Below, piece after piece: positions 23,173-34,500 of a stretch of 64,000 bases of DNA. A model generated the notes under the pieces. The model did no database searches. It was not told the origin of the DNA and saw only the letters and a program-made list of their open reading frames with translations. The stretch comes from Telmatactis stephensoni (Eukaryota; Cnidaria; Anthozoa; Actiniaria; Isophelliidae). Made by a program: the position numbers and the translations under genes. The first letter of the stretch is position 1, and the number at the start of each line of letters is the position of its first letter. The stretch is from assembly GCA_029948255.1 (NCBI GenBank), contig JALIZF010001748.1, positions 454,001-518,000 on the forward strand, given 5' to 3'.

Positions 23173-24414
23173 TTATTGCTCTGTGGTGCATACAAGCTCA
23201 AAAAGAGTATACCCCCCTACAAACGTGTCATAAACACCTTTGAACCGATAACCAGATTTGGACGCAATTTCTTTGAGGAGCTTAATCCATTCACTTTTGG
23301 AATAGAAATTGCCACAAGTTATACAAATCTGATGCACGTTGCCAAAATTAATCTGAAATCCACAACCACTATCATTATCATCAACATCATTATTATTATT
23401 ATCAAAGTTATGGTCACCAGGATCTGTGCTACAAGAATCGATTATCAGCAGCCTGCCACATTTTTCTGAGAGAAGACTGCGGCAATTGCGAAAAATCTTG
23501 ACCACCTTCTCTGGATCACCAATAAACGTACTGATGACATTTTTGAAAATTACGGTATCAGCTTGTAGCTGGAACTTCGCCCTGGGGAATGGCTGTGTAA
23601 AATCCTGCTTCATGTACACGATTCGATGCCCTTCAATATCAAGTTTGTGGACATTTTTTTCTGCACTGTCTATCACTTCTGGAAGGTCAACCACATAGCC
23701 TTGGATGTGCCGACAGTCTGGTAGTTTCATGATGGCTGCCAGAAAACATCCTGTACTACCGCCCATGTCTACCAGTTTCTTGCAGGTCCACCAAGGAAAA
23801 GTCTCAAATACGTTGTTGATTCCTTGGACGTCTGGCAGACTTCGTAAGTACGTGACATGCTCCATTGCCATGTTGTAGTTCAGTGTAAATTCTTTTCTTC
23901 GTTCTTCGCTTCCAATTGGATTTTCGGAAGCGCCAACAAACATCTTCTTCTTCTCATAAGGGCATTTTTCTACTTCATTCATGTACTGGAAATGAGTCAT
24001 TCCATGTTCCAGAACAAATGCTGGCTGACTGCGTTTCACACATTCACCCATGGATTTTATGGCCGCTATGTACTCTTCGCTACAAAAGTACGCTACCATA
24101 TTCCCAAGGCTTGGCCCTTTGTCTCGTCTAAGGAGTTCCATGGCTTGGTTCTTCGCAAAATGCCTGTCGCCCAGTTCCTTGCCGATTCCTCGTTGAGCCA
24201 GTGCCTTCATGAGAGGATACAGTTGATGACTAGATTTGCATCCTGATTTGATGGCGATGTCTTCAATACTGATCGACGGTTCTTGAGTGGTGCAAAGAAG
24301 TTCTGGAATCTTGAATTCCACGATGAGACTCAGACATCGGTTCTGCCACATTCCATGTAACAGTGAAAGAATGGTATTTTGTTCAGAGCTGAACGCTTTT
24401 GCTTTGGCAGCCAT
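23173..24414 (-). CDS. ASMT-like O-methyltransferase, copy 4
   Basis: Intact intronless 413-residue paralogue, starting at the ATG at 24414 (M-A-A-K-A-K), aligned with copies 1 and 3. The frame stays open for another 81 codons upstream, but no paralogue shares that extension, so I exclude it. Winged-helix N-terminus, motif I VDMGGSTG and the acidic VVDLP are present. His-Asp is replaced (VISTFIGDPE). The Asn/Asp loop is N-N-N-N-D-V-D-D-N-D. It is the closest relative of broken copy 2, sharing the C-terminal GFQINFGNVHQ and NFYSKSEW variants, so copies 2 and 4 probably descend from one duplication or gene conversion. Confidence 0.88.
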   Translation of the reverse strand: MAAKAKAFSSEQNTILSLLHGMWQNRCLSLIVEFKIPELLCTTQEPSISIEDIAIKSGCKSSHQLYPLMKALAQRGIGKELGDRHFAKNQAMELLRRDKGPSLGNMVAYFCSEEYIAAIKSMGECVKRSQPAFVLEHGMTHFQYMNEVEKCPYEKKKMFVGASENPIGSEERRKEFTLNYNMAMEHVTYLRSLPDVQGINNVFETFPWWTCKKLVDMGGSTGCFLAAIMKLPDCRHIQGYVVDLPEVIDSAEKNVHKLDIEGHRIVYMKQDFTQPFPRAKFQLQADTVIFKNVISTFIGDPEKVVKIFRNCRSLLSEKCGRLLIIDSCSTDPGDHNFDNNNNDVDDNDSGCGFQINFGNVHQICITCGNFYSKSEWIKLLKEIASKSGYRFKGVYDTFVGGYTLFELVCTTEQ

Positions 24415-24670
24415 CTTCAAGAAATGTTGGGTGTTTTCAAGTGAGCATGTAAACTTTTGAGTTTGATCCAAGTTTGACGCACAACTATAGAATACCTCGC
24501 AAAAACATGGCTGTTTTTTGTTGTTGCAGGGTACCTGAGGCATGAAGACAATAAAGCAGTAGCCGAGAACAAAGAACTTTGAATGAAGCAATACCCTGTA
24601 ATACAAAGAACTCAAACTCAGAAAACAATACATCTTGCAACACCAAGAAAGACCCAAAAATATATGCCTA

Positions 24671-24806
24671 TAGAGTGATTTTCATTTGACCGTGAAAGAA
24701 AAATGACTATTTAGTTTGAAGTAGTTGATAAAACAAAAACAAAACAATGACTTTAGATTCTATTAGTTTGTCTATTCCATCATGGTCAAATGAAAACCAT
24801 TCTAAA
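24671..24806. mobile_element. Complete MITE, TAGAGTGATTTTCAT family (~136 bp)
   Basis: The ends TAGAGTGATTTTCATTTGAC and TCAAATGAAAACCATTCTA are inverted copies; the interior is AT-rich and non-coding. Reference copy for the family in this window. Confidence 0.8.
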
Positions 24807-26222
24807 CACGGTGACGGATCACATACAAAATCATCCGAAAACAGGTCATATTAGGTCATATTCAAACTTTATTCCTATTGTGAATTGAAATCAGCGACAA
24901 GGAAACAAATTCTTGAAGGTAGATGAACATCTCGTCAACCAAAGCCTCCTGGTAATAGATATTGACGAGAGGCCATAATCTAGGTGCCACTTTGCTGATT
25001 TTTGCACTTTTCTTTGTAAATTTACCTCTCAATATCGAGTTATTTGCCTCATTATCGAGTCACTGGAGCGTAGTAATTGAATTAATGCATATCGTTTTGT
25101 CCATTGATTCTCATTGATGTAATGGCAATGATTTGATTACAGTCCTTGTCCGATCAAGGGTAGTTAGGACTATAGAAACAAGTCTCTACCTTGAGGTATA
25201 AGTACTATCTACATCCCGTCATTTTCGTCATCGTTTTGATTTTGCGCTCGCACTCGGGCCAGGTCGACGAAAAATTACTTCTCCAATTTGTGGTAAATTA
25301 ACAATTGTACAATGACTTTCCGTGGAATGGACTCGTATTTACCAAAATTTTACATCATACATGATCAAAATGTTATTGACTCAAGAGGCGTATTAAATTT
25401 ACACTCTTACCACTCTACTATTTTAGAGTGAAACCTTTCAATACCTCTATAATGCAGACACCTCCTGTATTATGACAAGAGACCATAATACTAAGAGAGC
25501 GAAACTCAGTATTGATGTCTGTGCGATGTTTGTGCATGGCGACTAAGGTTATTTTTAGTAACTTCGCCATCGCGTGCGCAAGGCTCTCAAACAATTTGAT
25601 ATATGATGTGCGCGCGGACGGAACCGTTTGATTTCGGCATATGAATTCTATTGGATTTTTTCTATTGCATTTTCCTAGATATTTCCTACCTTTTCATTTT
25701 CCTATGATAGGAAATATCTAGTAAAATACAATTTCCTATGATAGGAAATATCTAGGAAATATGTAGGAAAATGTGTTTTCCTACATTTTGTCCAGTTCCT
25801 ATCATAGGAAAATGAAATTTCCTACATATTTCCTATCATAGGAAATGAGCAAAAATTTCCAGTGATAGTGAGGGCTGTATTAACTAGTAAAATTACTCAA
25901 AAATACATCAAGGTTAATAAATACATAATTACTGGAAATCTGTAGCGTAACGAAATTTGAAATGAAATTTTTGCATTTATATAGCGCAAATATCTATATG
26001 AATACAATCAAATGCGCTTAGAGTTTGTTAGTAGTAAGGACAAACTGTTGTACCGGGCGACAATCCCCTACTCTTTGCGAACAGTACAACAGGATCTTTA
26101 ATGTCTCCCCATATACAGGTTAAGGAAGGGATGGGAGACAGGGCCTAGGTTTAAGACCGTCCTTAATCCAAGAAGACCTGAAGGTCTAACCATTTGCAGA
26201 TGTAGTTAACAAAGGCAGCACC

Positions 26223-26240
<18 letters not shown>
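24807..26240. other. Gene-free stretch with repeat pieces
   Basis: 24840-25080 repeats pieces of 8513-8600 and 10590-10700. About 25480-25600 is an inverted copy of about 42755-42880. No gene is seen. Confidence 0.45.
25668..25850. repeat. Cluster of TTTCCTATGATAGGAAA palindromes
   Basis: Within about 180 bases, TTTCCTA(T/G/C)...TAGGAAA palindromes and half sites occur about ten times (25673, 25708, 25732, 25757, 25778, 25796, 25818, 25828). The array can form nested hairpins. Confidence 0.85.
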
Positions 26241-26249
<9 letters not shown>

Positions 26250-26253
<4 letters not shown>

Positions 26254-26330
26254 GGTCCGGCGGGCTTGAACCCACGACCTCCCGCACAAGAAGACCGATT
26301 GCTCTACCAACTGAGCCAACCGGGCGGCGG
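26250..26330 (-). repeat. tRNA-like sequence, probably SINE head
   Basis: On the minus strand it reads GGCTCAGTTGGTAGAGC (D arm/A box) and GTGGGTTCAAGCCCG (B box) at tRNA-like spacing. The acceptor and T stems do not pair well as I fold them, so I do not call a functional tRNA gene. Confidence 0.5.
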
Positions 26331-26335
26331 TTAAC

Positions 26336-26402
26336 AGTAAGAACACCTCTATAATACGGACACTTTTGTCCGACCCTTCGATGTCCGTATTATAGAGGTT
26401 CC
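26336..26402. mobile_element. Small hairpin MITE
   Basis: ACCTCTATAATACGGACA is followed by its complement TGTCCGTATTATAGAGGT after about 20 bases. The ends resemble pogo/Tigger-type TIRs. Related half sites occur at 25440 and around 32260-32440. Confidence 0.7.
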
Positions 26403-26696
26403 TTTGTATCACTATTACCTTCTGTAACACTTAGTGCGTGCCCTACACCATGACCAGTGAATCCTATCCACTCTAACCCAGCATTCCATAATGATCTACG
26501 ACCTATTGCATCTATTGAATGACCTAAAGGTAGAAAAATTCGAGGTTTAGTAAGACATTTTAGGGAAAAACAGCATTTCTAGTTTTATTTTCAAAGAGTA
26601 CCGCATATCACAGCACAGTACCTAATTCACCATCCCAGATTTTCCCAGAAAGAAATACTTCCCAGAGAAAGTATTTTAAAAAGCAAGCCATAGATA

Positions 26697-26958
26697 TAGC
26701 TATTTCAATTAACGTTGTCAGCTGGAAAAAAGGTTAAAGGCTTTCAACTAGGTATTTCGTTTACTAACAAAAAACCTCTCTTGACGCTGAGGCTATCTAA
26801 GAAATTAAGGAATATATGTCCAAGTTGTAGAATTTGCAAGCAATACAGTGACGGTTTCTTATTGTAATAGATGTCACGGTGAAAAAAAATTCATGATTCC
26901 GCTCTCAAAGCTTTAGGCTTTAGGCTTTTTTCAGCGACAACGTTAATTGAATTAGCTA
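26697..26958. mobile_element. TIR element, CAATTAACGTTGTC arms
   Basis: The left arm (ATAGCTATTTCAATTAACG) and right arm (CGTTAATTGAATTAGCTAT) are inverted and enclose about 200 bp without coding content. Confidence 0.7.
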
Positions 26959-27429
26959 TATACTGTAAAAAGTCAGTCAGCGGAAAATAAAATTTGATTC
27001 TTTCAAATTCCCATAAAGGTTCATGAGGGCTATGAGGTAATTCCCTAAAGTTTCTACTACTTCTGAAATCCTTAACGTTTTTCTCATGTAAATGCAAGAG
27101 TTCTAATAAATTCCATCATTTCTTAATATCTATTCACATTAGAGCATATCCATATGAATTTTGCGCCCTATAAATAATAATTATTAATAAATTATAAATT
27201 ATATCTATGTTCCCAGACCTCGCTTGCGCGCGATGAATGAGTATGAATGCACATGGAGCGATTTTCTTGTGACTATGTAAACGTCAGTGCTGTACGTATA
27301 CCGTGTTATTCGATTTTTTACAACACTTGACACTAATCTCGCTGCGCTCGTACTTCCACTTGAGTTTTGAACATTTTATGACGTCAAGAGTGTGTCAATA
27401 AGATGACAGACAACTCAAAACCATCTTCA

Positions 27430-27660
27430 ATTTGTTACAGCCAAAATCGTTGCATCGCGACCAGCAAATTACAAATTTTCTTTTGATTTTGAATTTTTCC
27501 GAGCCGTCAATCAGTTTGGGGGCGGAGCTTCTTTCAAATCCACCAATCACTGAACGAGTTCGTGAAAGCTCCGCCCCCAAGAATGATGGACGGATCAGAA
27601 AAGACCAAAATCTTACCGATGTTGGAGGTCGCGATGCAACGATTTTCGCTGTAAAATGAC
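27430..27660. mobile_element. Imperfect TIR element with GGGGGCGGAGCTT core
   Basis: Inverted arms (AAAATCGTTGCATCGCGACC left; complement near 27625-27650) and an inner inverted GGGGGCGGAGCTT/AAGCTCCGCCCCC pair. The minus-strand open frame over it matches no family. Confidence 0.6.
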
Positions 27661-28148
27661 GCGACGCGGAAACTACAGGACTTGAGATGACTAAAATATC
27701 ACATTCGTTCACTGCATGACCACTTTGACTACGTCGCGACGTCACTTGTTTTCGCGTCTTGTTCTCCACGCTTATCTTAAGGAGGGGTGCACCGTCACAC
27801 ATATTGAAAACTACCAAGAGCATATTTTGTAAAAATATTGAGAAAAAAGGACTCAGTCAGGGTGTGCGCACCCCCTGCACCCCACCCCTAAATCCGCCCC
27901 TGTCGATGTCGGCGACGTCAATGGTCATTTCGAACAAATATATAAGTTGCATTTGTTCCCGCGACCTATACAGTCACACGACAAGGCACATATAGATTTT
28001 CAAAGACAGCGGTAAAAAACTTTATACCGACCCGGACCAGCGTGCACGACGTCCAGAAATAGTAATAAAATGGCCAAAAAAAGTCACGATAAAATGTTTA
28101 TTGTCCGAGATAGATCGGGTCGTTCATTCTGTACAGACAGAATGAGGA

Positions 28149-28432
28149 GGCAGCATGGCCGAATGGTCAGAGCGTTGGTCTCGCAATCTGGCGGTCCCAG
28201 GTTCGATTCCCGCTCTGGCCACTAGCTGAGACTGAATTTGTTCCGATTTCGATTAGTTCAAATTCAGTTTCTCGGCCATGTTTGTAATATAGCCAACTGG
28301 TTTGCCTCCTTGCCAGCTGGGATTCTTAATCCATTTATGTTTGATTTATATGATTTAGTTAGGATTTGTAAATTGAGCTGAAAAGCCCTGTTGAGGGAGT
28401 CTCAATCATGTATGTATGTATGTATGTATGTA
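28149..28432 (+). mobile_element. tRNA-derived SINE with (ATGT)n tail
   Basis: The tRNA-like head at 28149-28221 (A box GGCCGAATGGTCAGAGC, B box AGGTTCGATTCCC) is followed by a body containing TTGCCAGCTGGGATTC and a 3' (ATGT)6 tail at 28408-28431. Head, body and short-repeat tail are classic SINE structure; the central part may be a Nin-DC-type conserved domain (from memory, unsure). Confidence 0.75.
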
Positions 28433-28558
28433 CCTCGCTCGCTCTGTTCTGTCATGACCTCGTGTCAAATATTTACCCATCATCATTTTGCCGTCAAAAC
28501 ATGGAACAGACCTTTTCATAGGTCCTCACTGATGAAATGTGCTGTAATCTGCAAATCA

Positions 28559-31500
28559 CTAACCTGTAGTGCCTCTTGGAAAGACTGTTGCTGCGATATC
28601 AACGTGTGCCATGAGAACACGGGTGTAACATTCCTGTATCAGCAATTAAGGAGTTTAATTCAATGCCAGTTGTTTGCTATTTATTGGAATACTCTCTGGA
28701 CTTTATCAAGCCTGGAGTATCTGCTTATGGGAGGTGTCTGCTTATGGGAGGTGTCTGCTTATGGGAGGTGTCTGCTTATGGGAGTCGTCTGCTTATGGGA
28801 GGGTCTGCTTATGGGAGGGTCTGCTTATGGGAGGGTCTGCTTATGGGAGGTGTCTGCTTATTGGAAGTGTCTGCTTATGGGGGTGTCTGCTTATGGGAGG
28901 TGTCTGCTTATGGGAGGTGTCTGCTTATAAGAGGTGTCTGCTTATGGGTGGTGTCTGCTTATAAGAGGTGTCTGCTTATGGGAGGTGTCTGCTTATGGGA
29001 GGTGTCTGCTTATGGGAGGTGTCTGCTTATGGGAGGTATCTGCTTATAAGAGGTGTCTGCTTATGGGAGGTGTCTGCTTATGGGAGGTGTCTGCTTATGG
29101 GAGGTGTCTGCTTATGGGAGGCGTCTGCTTATGGGAGGGTCTGCTTATGGGAGGGTCTGCTTATGGGAGGGTCTGCTTATGGGAGGTGTCTGCTTATTGG
29201 AAGTGTCTGCTTATGGGGGTGTCTGCTTATGGGAGGTGTCTGCTTATGGGAGGTGTCTGCTTATAAGAGGTGTCTGCTTATGGGTGGTGTCTGCTTATAA
29301 GAGGTGTCTGCTTATGGGTGGTGTCTGCTTATAAGAGGTGTCTGCTTATGGGAGGTGTCTGCTTATGGGAGGTGTCTGCTTATGGGAGGTGTCTGCTTAT
29401 GGGAGGTATCTGCTTATAAGAGGTGTCTGCTTATGGGAGGTGTCTGCTTATGGGAGGTGTCTGCTTATGGGAGGTGTCTGCTTATGGGAGGCGTCTGCTT
29501 ATGGGAGGTGTCCACTTATGAGAGGTGTCTGCTTATGGGAGGTGTCTGCTTATGAGAGGTGTCTGCTTATGGGAAGTGTCCACTTATGAGAGGTGTCCAC
29601 TTATAGGAGGTGTCTGCTTATTGAAGGTGTCCACTTATGGGAAGTGTACTGGAGGTGTATTGGAGGTGTCCACTTATGGGAGGTGTCCACTTATGGGAGG
29701 TGTCTACTTATGGGAGGTGTCCACTTATGAGAGGTGTCTGCTTATGGATGGTGTCTTCATATCAGTATAATTGTGAGGAAGGAGGTCAGAAATATAATTC
29801 ATTTCACCTTTTCCCATTCAGTAGGTGTACCATAATGCTGAGCACGAGTGATGTTAGTTGTTCCATCCCTACAGAAACAGAATGTACAAAACTGTGGTAA
29901 AAAGTGTCTGCTTTTGCATGGCTTTGAAAATGGCACTATCACTGCATGGCATTGACAAACTGTCACACACTCTGTGTGGTCAATTTCACACTTAAATGTA
30001 AACTGCCATACAGCAATTTTCATATTAGCATGAAACGGATAATGCCATGCCATGACTGAGTCCTCTTGGGCTTCCTGTCTCCTATGACCAAGAGGGAACT
30101 GGGGCCAATCCCCCTTGGTCAGGTTGACAAAGGAATCCCATGAAGGGTTGTCTACAGAGGAGGCTATATAAAAACATTTAGAATCCCTATAGTAGCCATG
30201 TTGTGACATGACTGTGCTATTATCACAGTCATGTATAATCTGCTGTGTAATTAATGCCAACTTTGGACGAGTGTGATAAAGAAACTCTTGTATAGACTGT
30301 TTGCTTTGATGTGATGATGACATTACTAGCATTATGCTAATTGTATTAATCTAAATCGTGTGACCAAGACCACCCCTCACACCACCCCTCACAGTCATGT
30401 AAACAATCAGCTGCTGATATTTTACTTTCTTTTCATATTAATTCTATTTTCTTTTCTTTTTCTTCAATGTGTTATAACTCACCAATAATGCCTTCCAGAT
30501 CCGCATATATACAAGCCTTTGTCATTTATAGTTTTACCTGATGGTGAGCTGCAAGTGCAACATGATACATTAGTATCATTATTCTACTTAACAAATAGAA
30601 CAGCTTTTTCCGTGCTCCTTTCAGTAATACAGCACGCAGGAAGTGATGAAAGCAAGAAAGAAGGCGGCTCGTGCTCTCCACACTTCTTGAGTGCTTTCGG
30701 CACTTCCTAAGTGCTGTATTACTGAACGGAGCACGGAAAAAGATGTTCTATTTGTTTTAATATATATTTTGAAGTAAATATTCAAGGGGAAAAGTTTGAT
30801 TTTCTCCGTACAAAAATTCAAAAGGTGCGCTCGCGGTCAAGCTCGAGCTGCTGACATCAGAGCTGTGCTCCATTCTCTGATAAAACACAGCTTTTAGCCA
30901 ATCAGAGCTCGCGTATCGACAAGGGTATATAATAAAACAATATAAATGACTACAATATCCATAGAATACCTTGGGGCAGACTTGTCATCAATGTGTGAAA
31001 GAGTTGTAAAGCAGTTGCCAATAAAATCAACTTGCTGTCTGTAAAAAGATAAAAAGATGAAAATTAGATGAATGAATGATAATAAAAGGAAAAGAATGAA
31101 AGGAAAAGGGATGAATAGGGAAAGGATGATTGAATGGAAAAGGATTAATTTCGCTCCTCCTCTTACAGTATTCTGTTCTACAGGTAGAATTAATGGTTTC
31201 TAATAAACCTATCCTAACACAGATCTACATCATAAAAGTAGCACATACTTGCAGAACTCTTCAAGTTTACTTGCAGCTTGAACAGTGGTGACATTTCCAC
31301 TTGGTACCTACATTGACAAATAAAAGATAGTTCTCATATGACTGGGAAATAGTACCATATTTATGTTACCATGTGGATGCCATGGTTATGGCAGGAACTT
31401 GGATAGTTTCATAGACATCACAGGTGTGGCAAAGCAAAGTTAATAGAGGGAATGTTAATGAACTCCAGGCAAACTTCAAAGGACTGACAAATGAAGCAAA

Positions 31501-34500
31501 CATGGAGGTTGGTACGGTTCTGACGTGCATAATCTTTTGTTTTACCTTCATTTATTATGCTTGACTGACCTGACCCAAACGTTTTCATTGGCTGATTGTC
31601 TGATATATGTAGGAATGCTTTGTTTTTTGCACAGTCACTGGTATGAAATTGTGAACAAAAAGATAGCGCAATGGTTTCTTAACCATTTTGCTCTATTAAC
31701 TTTGGGAAAAGTCACAGCACAGTACTACATTTTGGCCATTTCAAAGTTCTGTTTTGAACAGTGTCATTCCATTCTGATGTGTTATATCAAAGTTTGAGTA
31801 AGCTTATTTGTAAAAAGACAGTGTTACTGCTGACACCTACCTCTTGGTCCAGCCAAGACCAATAATCACAAAGTGCTACAGAGTCACGAAGCTTGAAGAG
31901 GAAAAAAATCTGCTATAAAAGCTGTACTTACAGTATACACAGTGAGAAATAGTGGAGTAAATGTGCAGAAAATATCAGAAATATCGAGTTGATTGATCAA
32001 ATGACATTTTAACATTAATCAAAAGATGTTTATCTGTTGTCTGAGACAATAGAATATCAGTGGCTAAGACTTCGGCAACATTTAAGCAAATGATCCATAG
32101 ACTTTTCTTGTGTACATACATTGCAATTTTTCATCCCTTGGAGCTCAACAGGATTTTTGACAACTTTATGCTGTGCAACTGGGGATATTTCAATCAGCAA
32201 ATTGTCCTATTAATGCAATATTAATACAATAAAATATCATTACTTAGCAATATTTTTTAATAAAAGAGGTGGTACAGTGACCTCCCTCTAATAAAGCAGA
32301 CACTATTGGAACCACCTCTTAGTGTCAACCTTAGAGAGGTGTCCAGAAGGAGTTTTATTACAGACAATATGGGGGAATTAAAAAGGCCAGAACCAAGCAA
32401 ATGTGTCCACCTTCGAGATATGTCCACCTTACAGGGGTGTCTCCATTGAAGAAGTTCACTATATACAAGGGCCTTAATGCTATACATATTTTTGGGGGAT
32501 TGGGGGCACTAAAATACTTGTGAAATGTTGCAATTACCTCTTTAATCAACATTCCAAAAGCAGCTACAACATCAGTAGACATCTACAAAGCAAACAATTT
32601 TTGTTAGCATAATAGGCTACACAGTCTATTAAAAGCAAATTCTTGCATCATGAAAACACACCCATATTCTTTTATTTAGTTTGTCCAAGTTGCTAACTTC
32701 ACTGGTTATCTTGTCATAGGGAAACACCTTGATTTTCATAGTGTCATTAAGGTTGCCTTCTTTCAGGCCAAGATGAGTAGAGATGTCCTCAGTCAATTTG
32801 TTCTCATCAATGAAAATGCTATAAATGTAGTAATAATATTAAAAGTTCAAGACTCATCACAGGGGTGTATCAAAGATTGTCCTACACAAGGGGGTGGGGG
32901 TGGGGTGCAGTATCACAGACATCATCCAGTGGATCCTGTAACTAAACTATAAAGGAGAAAGGCTACAAAAGGGGTTGAACCCTCTTGGGAGGGTCAGTGT
33001 GCACCCTTGGCATCCCTGCCCTGAATCCAGTCCCCACATTATTGTCTTTTAAAAGAAGGGGATGGAAGCACTACGATATTGTAAGTGATGATCCAGCTAG
33101 ATGTCTGCCCCTAACAAAAGAATGTTCAACTGGGCCAATAGCCACCTTCCGAGATAGACTTGCCTGGGGTTGGCAAGAATGTCCAACATACCCATTCCAT
33201 TACAATGGTAACGAATGGTGTCTATTGGTGTCTATTGGTGAAATACTACACAGGGCTCCCATCACTATCCCTTTATACGTCTGTTCGTGAAATCTAAACA
33301 GGGCTCCCAACATTCCATAAGGTCGTTTGGGATGCCTGTGGCATCAATCGCGCCCATATCTTATTGATTAGATAGTAACTTGGGAACCCTGTGGTAACAG
33401 CCTCCGGTGCCGACTCGAGATGCTTACCAATGGTTACGAATGGTGCGATTGGTGAACTGCCAATTAGCATATTTTGGTAAAATATACAATATTGACGGCA
33501 AGTTTAGCCGTTAAGATTGTGATGTGTAATCGTTATTTGTATTATCGCCGTTTTCAAAAACCCATATGTTTTGAATAAGTCGAAATCAAAACTCAATAAA
33601 TTAAATAAATGATTCGCCGTTTCCAAACGTTGAGGAACGAAGGCACTCACACGGTCTTAAAAAATCAAAACAATATTAAAAAATAACTTAATTCGCGAAA
33701 ATCTAGACAATTCAACAATTTAAGAATGCTTCGTTAAATCCTCGAATGGATATAATCATGGCCGTTTTCAAAAGCTCATTTAATTGTTATGAAGACGAAC
33801 TTCGGATCGAATATTTTGAATAACTTCGAAATCAATTTCAAAAACAATAAATTAAAACAATATATAATGATTCGCCGTTTCCAAACGTTGAGGAACGAAG
33901 GCACTCACGGTCTTAAAAAAATCAAAACAATATAACTTAATTCGCGAAAATCTAAACAATTTAAGAATGCTTTAGCTTCGATCGTTAAATCCAACTAACG
34001 GATGTCATGATTGCGCTGACACTTTTAAAACTTAACATTTACAAGTTTCCTTGCAGTTTTAACTTGCTAAACTTAGAAATATTGTTCTCAAAACCTCGTA
34101 CAAATTTAGCGAATTTCATGATCATTAATCTGTGCCAATCTTGACGGGTTAAAGGGAAAAAAACTTACGTTTGAATATTCTTTCGGGCCCGGTGTCGTTT
34201 CAAAAACTGCCGCTCGCAAGACGAAGGACACAGAGAACATTTTCAAAGTTGGACGACTTTTTAGTTGGATTCATAGCTTCAAAAAACTTCTCATAATGAA
34301 TGAGTCATTTAGGATTGTGTATTCTTCGTTTTGTGAAGATGCCTTCAGTAACGCTACTTAAAAATCGAGCTAAAGTTGAAATCAAGAATCGTCTGCATTA
34401 ATTGAGCGTGAAACAAGGAATGCTTCTAAAGACAATAAGAAATTAGCACTTCAAGTGAACTAAAATGCTCTGACTGATTTTTATTATCACTCCAAAATCA

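Noticed and set aside
24415..24657. 81-codon N-terminal extension of ASMT-like copy 4
   Set aside because: Not shared by copies 1 and 3, whose frames align from M-A-A-K; the extension is open by chance.
26250..26330. Functional tRNA gene on the minus strand (also 28149-28221 and 11290-11360)
   Set aside because: A and B boxes are good, but the stems do not pair properly or SINE bodies and tails follow, so these are tRNA-derived repeats.
27395..27823. 142-codon minus-strand frame
   Set aside because: It lies over an imperfect TIR element and matches no XPNPEP C-terminal motif I was looking for.
28391..29770. Many overlapping plus-strand frames reading V-C-L-W-E-V-S-A-Y-G-R-C
   Set aside because: Periodic translation of the 17-bp minisatellite; the same peptide appears in all three frames.
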